58,517 bases of DNA from Lachnospiraceae bacterium (GCA_017552985.1 JAFZNO010000044.1:1-58517), one strand, 5' to 3'. Shown: positions 42,521 to 51,460, counted from the stretch's first letter. Notes: generated from the letters alone by a model not told the origin. A program made the numbers and translations.

Positions 42521-42573
42521 TTGTTAACCATGTGGCGTCATGGGTTGACAATTCTTTTCTCGCGCGTTATACT
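42521..42573 (+). promoter_or_regulatory. bioY promoter with BirA-type biotin operator
   Basis: TTGTTAACC (42521-42529) and GGTTGACAA (42543-42551) form an inverted repeat with the spacing known for Gram-positive BirA operators (8-base half-sites 15 bases apart). The right half contains the -35 box TTGACA (42545-42550), and TATACT (42568-42573) is 17 bp further. A biotin-bound BirA would therefore block this promoter. Confidence 0.75.
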
Positions 42574-42611
42574 ATGTCCTGGCATGAACGTGATGGCAGG
42601 AGGTAGGTATC

Positions 42612-43154
42612 ATGAAATTCACATCCAAGGAAATGGCCGTAACGGCCGTAATGACGGCTCTGATTTGCATTCTTGGCCCCTGGGCCATTCAGATTCCCAT
42701 AAGTCCGGTTCCCATCACGCTCTGCACCATGGGCATATATTTCGCGCTCTACGTGCTGGGCATGAAGCTTGGCATCGTAAGCGTCGTACTTTATGTTTTA
42801 CTTGGGGCGATCGGCGTGCCGGTCTTTACAAACTTTAGCGGCGGCATTGGGAAGCTTTTGGGGCCAACGGGAGGCTATATCCTCGGTTATCTCTTCCTCG
42901 CCGTGATCTGTGGCTTCTTCCTGTCAAAATTCCCGGAAAAGCTCCCAATGCACGTGGCCGGCTTCGTCTTGGGAACCCTTGTGCTTTACCTGTTTGGCAC
43001 CCTATGGCTTCAATATCAGTTGAAGTTAACCTTTCCGACAGCGCTCATGGCAGGCGTCATCCCATATATTCCCGGTGACGCCGCGAAGCTCTTCATCGCG
43101 ATCGCCGTGGGTCTGCCCCTAAAGAAACGCCTAAAAAAAGCGAGACTCCTGTGA
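42612..43154 (+). CDS. bioY: Biotin transporter BioY
   Basis: 180 residues with six hydrophobic segments; the substrate-binding S component of an ECF-type biotin importer. Typical features: LGPWAIQIPISPVPITLCTMGIYF near the N terminus, LLGAIGVPVFTNFSGGIGKLLGPTGGYILGY and IPYIPGDAAKLFIAIAVG. GGAGGTAGGT lies just before the ATG. Energy-coupling genes are not next to it, as is common for BioY. Probably repressed by BirA and biotin. Confidence 0.96.
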   Translation: MKFTSKEMAVTAVMTALICILGPWAIQIPISPVPITLCTMGIYFALYVLGMKLGIVSVVLYVLLGAIGVPVFTNFSGGIGKLLGPTGGYILGYLFLAVICGFFLSKFPEKLPMHVAGFVLGTLVLYLFGTLWLQYQLKLTFPTALMAGVIPYIPGDAAKLFIAIAVGLPLKKRLKKARLL

Positions 43155-43173
43155 TCACGGAAGTCTCGCTTTT
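43136..43173. terminator. Bidirectional terminator between bioY and the GH9 gene
   Basis: GCGAGACT (43140-43147) pairs with AGTCTCGC (43162-43169). A run is present on both sides: TTTT after it on the plus strand, and seven T on the minus strand. Confidence 0.85.
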
Positions 43174-43181
43174 CCATTTGC

Positions 43182-44936
43182 TTAATGAATCTCTTTAGAA
43201 GTCAGATATGCCAAAGTAAATACGGCAGGGCTGTTCCAGTAAATGGTGATCTCATTTAAGGAATATGCCTCATATTCGTCGGCGAAGCTCTTCATGCTGG
43301 GCGTTCCTTCTGGAATCACTTCCTTCGCCTTTGCATCCTGCCTGTGCCGGTTCGGGCCGCCGCTGACCATGCCCGGCATGCACTCCTCGATCCCGTCTGC
43401 ATGCGCAGGACGAAGATGCGGGTAGCGATAGGCGTTCTCACCATTACCGGTAACGTAACTGATTCCCAGGGCATTGCATCCCATCAGATAATCCAGCTCC
43501 GCCGCCGCGTGATCGCGCATGCTCCAGCCACGCTTCTCCCTGGGCCCCTGCACGTAAGGCTCCACGGGATGCCCGGGCCAGACAAATCTCTCCGGCATGC
43601 CAATCGTCTTGGCAGCCTCCTTCACCTTCTCTTCCAATCCGAAATAATCCGCAATGGCAAAGCTCATGCCATGTCTCATGACACCCATGTTGCTGCCCCA
43701 GCCATACTCCCACTCCGCCAAGGCAACGCCGTAACCGCACTCTTCCGACGTGCGCACGCGCTGCGCCGCGTCCTTTACGATCTCCTGGAAGAACCTCGCC
43801 ATGAGATCCGCGGATTTCCCCTGCTTGGAAAGCAGGTACGCCAAGATGCCAAAACCGCCCACTTCCCCATAGCCAAGCGCCATTAGCGGGAATTTCTTTT
43901 CATGCAGGAACATCTTCAAATCATCGTGATAGCTCTTTTCTCCCGTCAGGGAATACATCTCTGCCGCAGCCCAGAAGCGGTTGGATCCGTCATCCCACTC
44001 ACCATACTCTCCCGTGCCGCACCCCGGAGGATTGCGGAATCCCAGGAATTCCGGATGCGCCTTCAGCCATCCGTAAGATCTCTTCGCTGCCTTTTCCAGT
44101 CTTGCGGAAAACTCTGCGTCATAAGGCCGGTAAGTCGTTGCCGCCATGGCACAGATGGCCGCATGGTCTGCCGTGGCCGACGAAGATACCGGCAGTGCAT
44201 AGAGCTGTTTCAAATCCTCCTCCGGCATCACAAACGCCGCATGTCTTGCCGTCGTCAGCTTGTGATAAACGCCGCCGTCCGCGCGCTGCATCTTCAGGAA
44301 CCACTCCAGCTCATAGCGGCACTCATTTAACACGTCGGGAACCCCATTGCCGCTCTCCGGAATGTCATAACTCTTCCCCTCAAACGCCTCGGGATACATG
44401 CGCCATGCGTAGAGCAGATGCGCCAGCGCGCAGGCTCCTGCCGTAATATATCTGCCGTAATCTCCCGCGTCATGCCAGCCGCCGGTTGCCTCAATGACGG
44501 CATCGTGGTCCTCCCAGAGCACCGTCTTTCCAACGTGACATGCCTTATGTACGTAAGGCCCCGCATATTCTTCCGTCAGGTCGCATCCGCAGCGCAGGTA
44601 ATAATATGCCTTCATCAAGTCATGCCCGAGCTTGTCATACACCTGAGGTCCGATCTCAAACCAGGGAGAATACTCTACCGAGACGCTCTTTTGGTCAGAC
44701 TCCGCAACTGCCCTGGCCGCCTTCACGCGATATTTTCCCGGAGTGGTGAACGCCGTGAAATCCGCCACCGTCACCTGATCGCCGGAAGCCTTGTCATAGC
44801 CAAACTCCCTCGTCTCCCCTTCATGGCAAATCTCGCCCGCCTCATTGATCAGCCAAAACTGCCTGCACTCAAAGGGAAGGATTGCCCTCTTCTCTCCCCG
44901 TTCATAATATCCCAATTGATTTACAAAAACCGACAT
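43182..44936 (-). CDS. GH9 family glycoside hydrolase without signal peptide
   Basis: About 584 residues. An N-terminal Ig-like CelD_N domain (about 1-95, beginning MSVFVNQLGYYERGEKRAIL) precedes the (alpha/alpha)6 GH9 barrel. The paired Asp are in GGWHDAGDYGRY (Asp156 and Asp159) and the general acid Glu in LNEITIYWNSP. There is no signal peptide, lipobox or binding module, so it should act in the cytoplasm on imported cellodextrins, as proposed for related enzymes. ATG at 44936 is chosen because GGAGGG lies 4 bases upstream. It may have its own promoter, with a TATAAT-like box about 55 bases upstream. Confidence 0.93.
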   Translation of the reverse strand: MSVFVNQLGYYERGEKRAILPFECRQFWLINEAGEICHEGETREFGYDKASGDQVTVADFTAFTTPGKYRVKAARAVAESDQKSVSVEYSPWFEIGPQVYDKLGHDLMKAYYYLRCGCDLTEEYAGPYVHKACHVGKTVLWEDHDAVIEATGGWHDAGDYGRYITAGACALAHLLYAWRMYPEAFEGKSYDIPESGNGVPDVLNECRYELEWFLKMQRADGGVYHKLTTARHAAFVMPEEDLKQLYALPVSSSATADHAAICAMAATTYRPYDAEFSARLEKAAKRSYGWLKAHPEFLGFRNPPGCGTGEYGEWDDGSNRFWAAAEMYSLTGEKSYHDDLKMFLHEKKFPLMALGYGEVGGFGILAYLLSKQGKSADLMARFFQEIVKDAAQRVRTSEECGYGVALAEWEYGWGSNMGVMRHGMSFAIADYFGLEEKVKEAAKTIGMPERFVWPGHPVEPYVQGPREKRGWSMRDHAAAELDYLMGCNALGISYVTGNGENAYRYPHLRPAHADGIEECMPGMVSGGPNRHRQDAKAKEVIPEGTPSMKSFADEYEAYSLNEITIYWNSPAVFTLAYLTSKEIH

Positions 44937-45280
44937 GACACCCTCCAAAATCACACAAATCCTTTATTATATGAATCATTATACTCCCTTTCCGAAAATT
45001 AGAAATGGAGTATCAAGGGAAAGAAATGTGTTTTTTTGTTCCTCCGCGGCGGCTCATGTTTACGTTTTGTTCACAATTCTTTTAAGAATCGTTTAATTTA
45101 CGCACATTGTTTCTTCATGAACGGCCTATATACTAAAATCATAGAGAAGCACGAAACATGTAAATGCCACAGTTGCTTTAATTATAACTTTTTCATAATA
45201 CATGCCAAGGAACCAAGTTCCTTGGCATCCTCCCTTTTAAACGGCAAATTCGCCGTTCCCGCCAGAAATCACGCAAACAA
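44937..45280. other. Intergenic region with two hairpins
   Basis: No gene is supported in these 344 bases. ATGCCAAGGAAC (45202-45213) and its exact complement (45217-45228) form a 12-bp hairpin with loop CAA; AACGGC/GCCGTT (45239-45256) form a smaller one. Neither is followed by a T run that would make it a clear terminator. The promoter of the GH9 gene should lie at the left end. Confidence 0.5.
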
Positions 45281-45321
45281 AAAGAAAAACCCGACGTACC
45301 GCTGGCACGCCGGGTTTCATT
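45281..45321 (-). terminator. Terminator of fba
   Basis: AACCCGACGT (45288-45297) and ACGCCGGGTT (45307-45316) form a stem with one mismatch. On the minus strand it is followed by TTTTTCTTTTT. Confidence 0.85.
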
Positions 45322-45365
45322 TTTATTCATTTCTCGGATTCCCTAAGGGGATCCCTTCCAAAGTC

Positions 45366-46229
45366 TCAGGCCTTGCCTACGCTTCCGAAGAGCTCCATCT
45401 TCTCCTTAACGGTAGCCTTGATTGCCTCAAAGCCAGGAGCCAGAAGCTTACGGGGATCGAAGCCCTTGCCCTCAAGATCCTTGCCAGCCTCAACGTACTT
45501 ACGGGTAGCAGCTGCAAATGCCAGCTGGCACTCGGTGTTAACGTTGATCTTTGCAACGCCAAGAGAAATTGCCTTCTTGATCATGTCAGCAGGAATTCCG
45601 GTGCCGCCGTGAAGAACCAGGGGAAGATCTCCGGTGAGCTGCTGAACTGCATCCAGAGTCTCAAAGGAAAGACCCTTCCAGTTTGCAGGATATTTGCCGT
45701 GGATGTTGCCGATGCCTGCTGCCAGGAAGTCAACGCCAAGATCAGCGATTGCCTTGCACTCCTTGGGATCTGCGCACTCGCCCATGCCGATTACGCCGTC
45801 CTCTTCACCGCCGATGGAACCAACCTCAGCCTCGATGGACATTCCCTTGCCGTGAGCCTTTGCAACCAGCTCGGTGGTCTTCTGAACGTTCTCGTCCAGA
45901 GCGTAATGAGAACCGTCAAACATAATGGAGGAGAAACCTGCCTCGATACATTTGTTACAGCCTTCAACGGTACCATGATCCAGATGCAGTGCTACGGGAA
46001 CGTCGATGTCAAGATCCTTTAACAGACCGTTTACCATGCCAACGACTACGTCATAGCCGCCCATGTACTTGCCGGCTCCCTCGGATACGCCGAGAATAAC
46101 GGGGCTCTTTAATTCCTTAGCGGTCAGAAGGATTGCCTTCGTCCACTCCAGGTTGTTGATGTTGAACTGGCCTACTGCATAATGACCAGCTTTTGCTTTC
46201 TTCAGCATTTCAGTTGCAGAAACTAACAT
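45366..46229 (-). CDS. fba: Class II fructose-bisphosphate aldolase
   Basis: About 287 residues. Zinc-dependent aldolase of glycolysis and gluconeogenesis. Visible: HLDHGTVEGC (catalytic Asp and zinc His), EAEVGSIGGEEDGV, AAGIGNIHGKYP (zinc His), VLHGGTGIP (zinc His) and KINVNTE. The start at 46229 has GGAGGG 7 bases upstream. Codon use is strongly biased to the preferred set, as for a highly expressed gene. It is probably a single-gene unit ending at 45281-45321. Confidence 0.97.
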   Translation of the reverse strand: MLVSATEMLKKAKAGHYAVGQFNINNLEWTKAILLTAKELKSPVILGVSEGAGKYMGGYDVVVGMVNGLLKDLDIDVPVALHLDHGTVEGCNKCIEAGFSSIMFDGSHYALDENVQKTTELVAKAHGKGMSIEAEVGSIGGEEDGVIGMGECADPKECKAIADLGVDFLAAGIGNIHGKYPANWKGLSFETLDAVQQLTGDLPLVLHGGTGIPADMIKKAISLGVAKINVNTECQLAFAAATRKYVEAGKDLEGKGFDPRKLLAPGFEAIKATVKEKMELFGSVGKA

Positions 46230-46423
46230 GTACTTACCCTCCATATAAATATTTTATCATTATTCAGGCTCTGCCATCCTCACAAATCGGAATGCGCGCC
46301 CGCCCGAACCTCATTCTTTACAAATATAGCATACTTCTTTTCAAAAGAAAAGATAAATCGTAAAATTCAGCCATTATCAACGTCTTTTCTCAAAAACTGA
46401 AGGAATCACCGCAAAATCCACTC

Positions 46424-47323
46424 TTATTCTGCGCCCTCATCCACGCGGATCACCACGGTCTTGTGCAGATTCTTGATCTCCGCCACCTTGTGCATGCCGC
46501 CGTTCTCCCCGTCAAGGGTCCAGGCGATCGGCTCCTTGGCCTCCACAGTGAGTTCCGATGCGCGGAAGCAATACATCATCTCCGAATCGATGTCACGGTT
46601 CAAAAGAGAACCCATGATGCTGCTCAGCTCCGCGGGATTGGTCGGCATCTTGATCAGCGTCACCTCAAACAGTCCGTCATCCATCTGAACGTTTTTGCCC
46701 GTAATGTTCTTAAATCCGCCAACGGACCGGGAATTGGTGATCATGCCAAAGACAAACTCGTCCTCGATCACCCGGTCGCCGCACGTCACCTTCATCGGGA
46801 AGGATCTCACGTTGGAGAGACGCTTCATTCCCTCCAGAATATACGCCATGTGGCCCAATACGTTCTTCACGGCCTGGTCCGTCTCATAAGAAACGTCCGT
46901 AAACAATCCAAAGGCCGCGATGTATACAAACACGTCGTCGTTAAAGCTTCCCATGTCGCAGGCAAAATCTTTCCCTTCCATCGCCGTTTCCGCAGCCTGC
47001 ACCATATTTTTCGAAAGCCCCAGACTCTCGCCGTAATCATTTGTGCTTCCCGCGGGAATGTAGCCCACGGTCGTACGGAAACCGCTCTGGATCATGCCCG
47101 TCACGGTCTCGTCCAGCGTGCCGTCACCGCCGCTGCAGACCACCAGGTCATAATCCCTGCTTCTGTCCCTCACGACCTCCCGCGCCTCGTCCTTCCTTCG
47201 CGTCGGCACCACCGTCAGGTCATAATCATGCGCCGCGAACACGTCCAGCACGTCAGCCAGATTCTCCCGGATTTTCTCCTTGCCCGCCTTTGGGTTATAC
47301 ACAAACAACAGTTTTTTCTTCAT
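46424..47323 (-). CDS. Diacylglycerol kinase family lipid kinase
   Basis: 299 residues of the DagK/YegS type. The nucleotide-binding region shows VYNPKAGK, VCSGGDGTLDETV and GYIPAGSTNDYGESL; the C-terminal beta-sandwich follows (KNVQMDDGLFEVTLIKMP). Members phosphorylate diacylglycerol, or related lipids or sphingoid bases, at the membrane; the substrate here is not clear. It lies after the crh-like gene's terminator and before fba. Confidence 0.88.
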   Translation of the reverse strand: MKKKLLFVYNPKAGKEKIRENLADVLDVFAAHDYDLTVVPTRRKDEAREVVRDRSRDYDLVVCSGGDGTLDETVTGMIQSGFRTTVGYIPAGSTNDYGESLGLSKNMVQAAETAMEGKDFACDMGSFNDDVFVYIAAFGLFTDVSYETDQAVKNVLGHMAYILEGMKRLSNVRSFPMKVTCGDRVIEDEFVFGMITNSRSVGGFKNITGKNVQMDDGLFEVTLIKMPTNPAELSSIMGSLLNRDIDSEMMYCFRASELTVEAKEPIAWTLDGENGGMHKVAEIKNLHKTVVIRVDEGAE

Positions 47324-47340
47324 GCTTCACTCCCGCTAAA

Positions 47341-47377
47341 TAGAAAAGGCAGAACCAACGCCCCCATTGGCTCTGCC
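47341..47377 (-). terminator. Terminator after the crh-like gene
   Basis: GGCAGAACCAA (47348-47358) pairs with TTGGCTCTGCC (47367-47377) with one G-T pair. On the minus strand it is followed by TTTTCTATTT. It ends the hprK to crh series. Confidence 0.82.
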
Positions 47378-47407
47378 GTACCCTCCAATCTCTCTGCCAC
47401 GGACATC

Positions 47408-47662
47408 TTATTTGCCGCTCAGAAAATGCTCAATCCCCTTTACGGCTACCTGCTCGTCATCACCGTCAGCCGATACCTCCAACGTTTCTCCGTTGTCCAG
47501 TGCAAGCGTCATCATTCCCATGATGCTCTTCGCATTTACGCGGCGATCCTTGGACTGGATATAGATCTTGCTGTCGTACTTGCTGGCTTCCTGTACCAGA
47601 AGTGCGATCGGTCTAGCTTCCAATCCATGTTCAAGATTTACCAGGATGTCCTTTACTACCAT
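47408..47662 (-). CDS. Crh-like HPr-family protein with Glu at position 15
   Basis: 84 residues from ATG at 47662 (AAAGGAG upstream). The HPr fold is clear, but the active-site segment reads GLEARP in place of GLHARP: position 15 is Glu, so PTS phosphoryl transfer from Enzyme I is not possible. Ser46 in AKSIMGMM, the target of HPr kinase, is kept. This is the pattern of Bacillus Crh (Gln15, Ser46), and the position after whiA and rapZ is the same as in Bacillus. The kinase gene hprK is about 4 kb upstream in the same direction. Likely role: a catabolite-control cofactor or metabolic regulator with no transport function. Confidence 0.88.
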   Translation of the reverse strand: MVVKDILVNLEHGLEARPIALLVQEASKYDSKIYIQSKDRRVNAKSIMGMMTLALDNGETLEVSADGDDEQVAVKGIEHFLSGK

Positions 47663-47697
47663 GTTACTGCTCCTTTCAAAACACAAACCAAAAAGTT

Positions 47698-48564
47698 CTA
47701 ATTTCTGACTGACTCTGCAAGTTCGCTGAGTTTTCGCAGCCTGTGATTCACGCCGGATTTTCCAACGGGCGGATCCAAAAGCTGCCCAAGATCCTTCAGC
47801 GGTGCATCCGGATTCTCCAACCGCACCTGCGCCATCTCTTGCAATTGCGCCGGCAACCGGGACAATCCGTAATGATCTCTCAGGAATTCGATGTCGCTGA
47901 TCTGTCTCGAGGATGCGCTCACGGTCTTGTTAATGTTTGCCGTTTCACAGTTCACCCTTCTGTTGATGGAATTTCTCATTTCCTTCAAAATCCGGAGATT
48001 CTCCAAATTCATCAGGGAGACGTGAGCCTCCATCACGTTGAGCAGATCTACGATTCCCGCTCCTTCTTTCAAATAGACAACGTGATACTTCTTTCGAAGC
48101 ACGATCTTCGCCGGCACGTCAAATCCCACCATCACGGCCTGCAATTGCTCCGCCTTCGCCTCCGTAGGACACACAAATTCCAAATGGTATGCCTTACTCG
48201 GGTCGCTGATGGAACCCACGCTTAGGAAAGCCCCGCGCAGGAATGCCCTTTGACAACAGGCATTTTTCAAGAGCAGCGCACTCACGGTTTCCTCCGGATC
48301 ACCAATCTTTTGAAAGAGAGAAAGCATTTGTTCTTCACCGATCCAGTTGTCCGTTTCTATATTAAATGTTTTTTTCAGTAATGTAAAGCATTTTCTTACA
48401 ATCATTTCATTTTCCGTCTGAAGCCCTATGGCATAACGCCCTTCCGCGTCCCTGCCAAACTCTCCGCAAAAATGAAGGATTGCCGCCAACTCTGCCAGCT
48501 GACAATGCCTTGCGGGACTGATGCGCCCGCATAATTCCTGCTTTACTTCGCTTGAAAACGACAT
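47698..48564 (-). CDS. whiA: DNA-binding protein WhiA
   Basis: 288 residues, slightly shorter than usual. WhiA combines a LAGLIDADG-like N-terminal region with a C-terminal helix-turn-helix and affects cell division and chromosome segregation in Gram-positives. Seen: MSFSSEVKQELC at the start, RAFLRGAFLSVGSISDPSKAYHLEF, and C-terminal LGQLLDPPVGKSGVNHRLRKLSELA. It lies 17 bp after rapZ and 35 bp before the crh-like gene. Confidence 0.95.
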   Translation of the reverse strand: MSFSSEVKQELCGRISPARHCQLAELAAILHFCGEFGRDAEGRYAIGLQTENEMIVRKCFTLLKKTFNIETDNWIGEEQMLSLFQKIGDPEETVSALLLKNACCQRAFLRGAFLSVGSISDPSKAYHLEFVCPTEAKAEQLQAVMVGFDVPAKIVLRKKYHVVYLKEGAGIVDLLNVMEAHVSLMNLENLRILKEMRNSINRRVNCETANINKTVSASSRQISDIEFLRDHYGLSRLPAQLQEMAQVRLENPDAPLKDLGQLLDPPVGKSGVNHRLRKLSELAESVRN

Positions 48565-48581
48565 TTCATTACCTCACGTCA

Positions 48582-49448
48582 TTATCCACGTTTATTATAA
48601 ATATCCCTGTGATCAAGCTTGATCCCATACTCGCCCTTGTCTTTCAGACGGTCATACAGGGCATTCGCCAGGGTCACGCTCCTGTGCCTGCCTCCCGTAC
48701 ATCCGATGGCTATGACAAGGCGGTACTTTCCTTCCTTGACGTAATTGGGGATCAGGAACTGTACCATGTCCGTCAGCTTGTCCAAAAACTCTCCGGATTC
48801 CGGATGACTCATCACGAAATCCTGTATTTCCTTGTCATTTCCCGTCTTGCTCCTCAGCCCGTCTATGTAATAAGGGTTTGGCAGGAATCTTACGTCAAAC
48901 ACCAGGTCCGCGTCATTGGGAATGCCATACTTAAAACCAAAGGAGGTTACTGTCACCATCAGACTGTTGTATGTCTCATTCTGGACAAAGATGCGGTCAA
49001 GCTCTGCCTTCAGTTCCCTGGTCAGCAGGTTTGTGGTATCCAGCACGTAATCCGCATCCTTCCGGAGGTCCTCCAGGATCTCCCTCTCCTTTGCAACGCC
49101 ATCCTCCACGCGGCCATAGGGCGCCAGGGGATGCAGTCTTCTCGTCTCCTTATAGCGATTGATCAGGCTGTTGTCATCACTGTCGAGGAAGAGGATTTCC
49201 AGCGGAACACCCTTTTCCTTCAAAGATTTCAGGATCTCATGAGCCTCCTCAAAGTGAAGGTCGGCACGCACGTCCAGTCCAAGAACCATCTTATCAATTT
49301 CATTTTCCGGCATTGCGATGAGTTCCACGAACTTTTCCACCAAAGTCAGCGGAATGTTATCCACGCAATAAAAACCTGCATCCTCAAGCATTTTCAGGGC
49401 AGTCGTTTTACCGCTGCCGCTCATGCCAGTCACAATAATGAGTCTCAC
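48582..49448 (-). CDS. rapZ: RNase adapter RapZ family nucleotide-binding protein
   Basis: 288 residues. Walker A GMSGSGKTTALKMLEDAGFYCVDN, and a C-terminal region with GCTGGRHRSV, typical of the RapZ/YvcJ family. In Gram-positives (YvcJ) it hydrolyses nucleotides; in E. coli RapZ guides RNase E to a small RNA. The role here is not known. It lies 82 bp after murB and directly before whiA. The yvcK gene that separates them in Bacillus is absent. Confidence 0.95.
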   Translation of the reverse strand: MRLIIVTGMSGSGKTTALKMLEDAGFYCVDNIPLTLVEKFVELIAMPENEIDKMVLGLDVRADLHFEEAHEILKSLKEKGVPLEILFLDSDDNSLINRYKETRRLHPLAPYGRVEDGVAKEREILEDLRKDADYVLDTTNLLTRELKAELDRIFVQNETYNSLMVTVTSFGFKYGIPNDADLVFDVRFLPNPYYIDGLRSKTGNDKEIQDFVMSHPESGEFLDKLTDMVQFLIPNYVKEGKYRLVIAIGCTGGRHRSVTLANALYDRLKDKGEYGIKLDHRDIYNKRG

Positions 49449-49530
49449 GCGATCACCTCCTCAAACCTCAGGGCTTGTCAAGACGCGCCCCAAGCTTCCA
49501 AGAATGTCATAAACTCCAAAAAATTATGCA

Positions 49531-50451
49531 TTAAAAATCTCCCAGGAAGATCACTTCCGGTTCCAGCTCCACGTCAAAAGCTTCCACAACGGTCGCCTGA
49601 ACGTGGCGGATCAGCTTCATCACGTCGGCCGCAGTGGTAATGCCTGGCTGCACGTTGACCACAAAACCGCAATGCTTCTCCGAAACCATTGCGCCTCCAA
49701 CGGCATATCCCCGAAGACCCGCGTCCTGAATGAGCTTGCCCGCGAAATGCCCCTCCGGGCGCTTGAACGTGCTGCCGGCACTGGGATACTCCAGCGGCTG
49801 CTTTTCCCGGCGCTGCGCCGCCAGGGAATCCATCGTCGCCTTGATTCTCTCGGGATCACCCTCCGAAAGCTCCATCTCCACTTCCGTCACCACGTAATCT
49901 TTTCCCTTGATGCTGCTGGTGCGGTACCCAAATTCCATGGTTTCGTTGTCCAGATTCCAGAACTCACCGTCACTGCTAAGGACCTCAACGCTCGTCACCA
50001 CCTGCCGCATCTCTCCGCCGTAGGCGCCGGCATTCATGATCACGCCGCCGCCAATGGTTCCCGGAATGCCGGAGGCAAACTCCAGTCCCGTCAAGCCGTT
50101 CTCCATTGCAACCCTTGCAACCTGCGCCATGGTGGCGCCGGCCTGTGCAATGATGCGTTTTCCTTCCACGCGGACCTGATTCATGCCGGATTGTACCTTC
50201 AAAACCACGCCGCGAAAACCCTTGTCGCTCACCAAAAGATTGCTTCCGTTCCCCATGATGAACGTGGGCATGCCCGTCAACCTCAAATATTTGCAGATCT
50301 TTTTTAACTCTTCCTTATCGCGGACGTCCAAAAGACAATCTGCCGGACCTCCCACGCGAAAGGTCGTATGGTTACTCATTGGCTCTCCAAGATGAATGTT
50401 TTCCTCATTTGTATAGCCTTTTAACGTCTGAATCACAGTCTCACTAACCAT
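49531..50451 (-). CDS. murB: UDP-N-acetylenolpyruvoylglucosamine reductase
   Basis: 306 residues. FAD-dependent reductase of the second step of UDP-MurNAc synthesis. Motifs: MSNHTTFRVGGPADCLL, GNGSNLLVSDKGFRGVVL, GIPGTIGGGVIMNAGAYGGEM, and PSAGSTFKRPEGHFAGKLI with the active-site Ser, as in the shorter type of MurB. It is 59 bp after glk and 82 bp before rapZ. Confidence 0.96.
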   Translation of the reverse strand: MVSETVIQTLKGYTNEENIHLGEPMSNHTTFRVGGPADCLLDVRDKEELKKICKYLRLTGMPTFIMGNGSNLLVSDKGFRGVVLKVQSGMNQVRVEGKRIIAQAGATMAQVARVAMENGLTGLEFASGIPGTIGGGVIMNAGAYGGEMRQVVTSVEVLSSDGEFWNLDNETMEFGYRTSSIKGKDYVVTEVEMELSEGDPERIKATMDSLAAQRREKQPLEYPSAGSTFKRPEGHFAGKLIQDAGLRGYAVGGAMVSEKHCGFVVNVQPGITTAADVMKLIRHVQATVVEAFDVELEPEVIFLGDF

Positions 50452-50510
50452 GCTGCCAACCTTTCTGCATCAAATCCGTCTCATCATGAAACGTCCCGTC
50501 TGTTACAAGC

Positions 50511-51443
50511 TTACTTTAAGATCAATGCCGCCGCGCCAAAGATGCCGGCGTCATTTCCCAGCGTTGCAAGCTTAAACTCTGCCTTGCCGCAGGGATAAAA
50601 TACGTACTTTGCAAACGCAGGCTTTACGTACGAAAGCAGGATCTCCCCCGCCTTAGATACGCCGCCGCCTATTACGAACACCTCGGGATTTACGACGGCC
50701 GCAACTGCCGCAAGGCCCTTGCCAAGATAATCCCCGAACTGCTCTGCGATCTCGATCGCCACTGCGTCCCCGGCCTTCACCGCGTCAAACACGGTCTTTG
50801 CGGAAACCTCGCCGCCGCGAAGCGCGCTCGGCGCGTCATCCTTGGCAAGCCTTCTGTTCGCGAGCCGCACGATGCCGGTTGCGGAAGCATATTGCTCAAG
50901 ACAGCCCTTCTTCTTGCAGCCGCAGCTTTCCGTCTCATTGTCCTCCAGGTGAATGTGACCGATCTCTCCGCCCGCGCCGGTTGCGCCGGTCAGAATCTTG
51001 CCGTTCACGATGATGCCGCCGCCAACGCCGGTTCCCAGCGTCACGGCCACCATGTTGGAATAGCCCTTGCCGCCGCCCTGCCACATCTCTCCAAGTGCAG
51101 CAACGTTTGCGTCATTATTTGCCTTCACGGGCACGTCGATAAACTTATGCAAAATCTCCGGAATGTTGAGTACGCCCCATCCCAGGTTCACTGCGCCGCC
51201 CACCATGGTGCCTTCCTCGTCCACGGCTCCGGGGGCGCCAACGCCAATGCCCTTCACCTGATCAGCGGTGATGCCCTTTTCCTCCATCTTGGAAAGGATG
51301 GCCTTCGCCACGTCCGGAAGAATCGCCTCGCCGCCGTTTTCCTTTCTCGTGGGGATCTCCCACTTATCCAGAACGTTTGCGTCCTGGTCAAACAATCCCA
51401 TTTTTACGGTAGTGCCACCGATGTCCACGCCAAATGCGTACAT
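50511..51443 (-). CDS. ROK family glucokinase
   Basis: About 310 residues from ATG at 51443, with GGAGG 8 bases upstream. It phosphorylates glucose with ATP. N-terminal ATP-binding DIGGTTVKMG, NNDANVAALGE with the catalytic Asp, TLGTGVGGGI, and the ROK zinc site GHIHLEDNETESCGCKKKGCLEQYAS. It is the only sugar kinase in the window and lies 17 bp after hprK. Confidence 0.93.
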   Translation of the reverse strand: MYAFGVDIGGTTVKMGLFDQDANVLDKWEIPTRKENGGEAILPDVAKAILSKMEEKGITADQVKGIGVGAPGAVDEEGTMVGGAVNLGWGVLNIPEILHKFIDVPVKANNDANVAALGEMWQGGGKGYSNMVAVTLGTGVGGGIIVNGKILTGATGAGGEIGHIHLEDNETESCGCKKKGCLEQYASATGIVRLANRRLAKDDAPSALRGGEVSAKTVFDAVKAGDAVAIEIAEQFGDYLGKGLAAVAAVVNPEVFVIGGGVSKAGEILLSYVKPAFAKYVFYPCGKAEFKLATLGNDAGIFGAAALILK

Positions 51444-51460
51444 GTCATTTTCCTCCAATC

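Noticed and set aside
45036-46022. Plus-strand ORF of 328 codons across the fba gene
   Set aside because: Its second part is antisense to fba and its first part runs through hairpins and a terminator.
46463-47701. Plus-strand ORF of 412 codons opposite the lipid kinase and crh-like genes
   Set aside because: It crosses two real genes and a terminator; low-complexity His/Arg-rich translation typical of a shadow frame.
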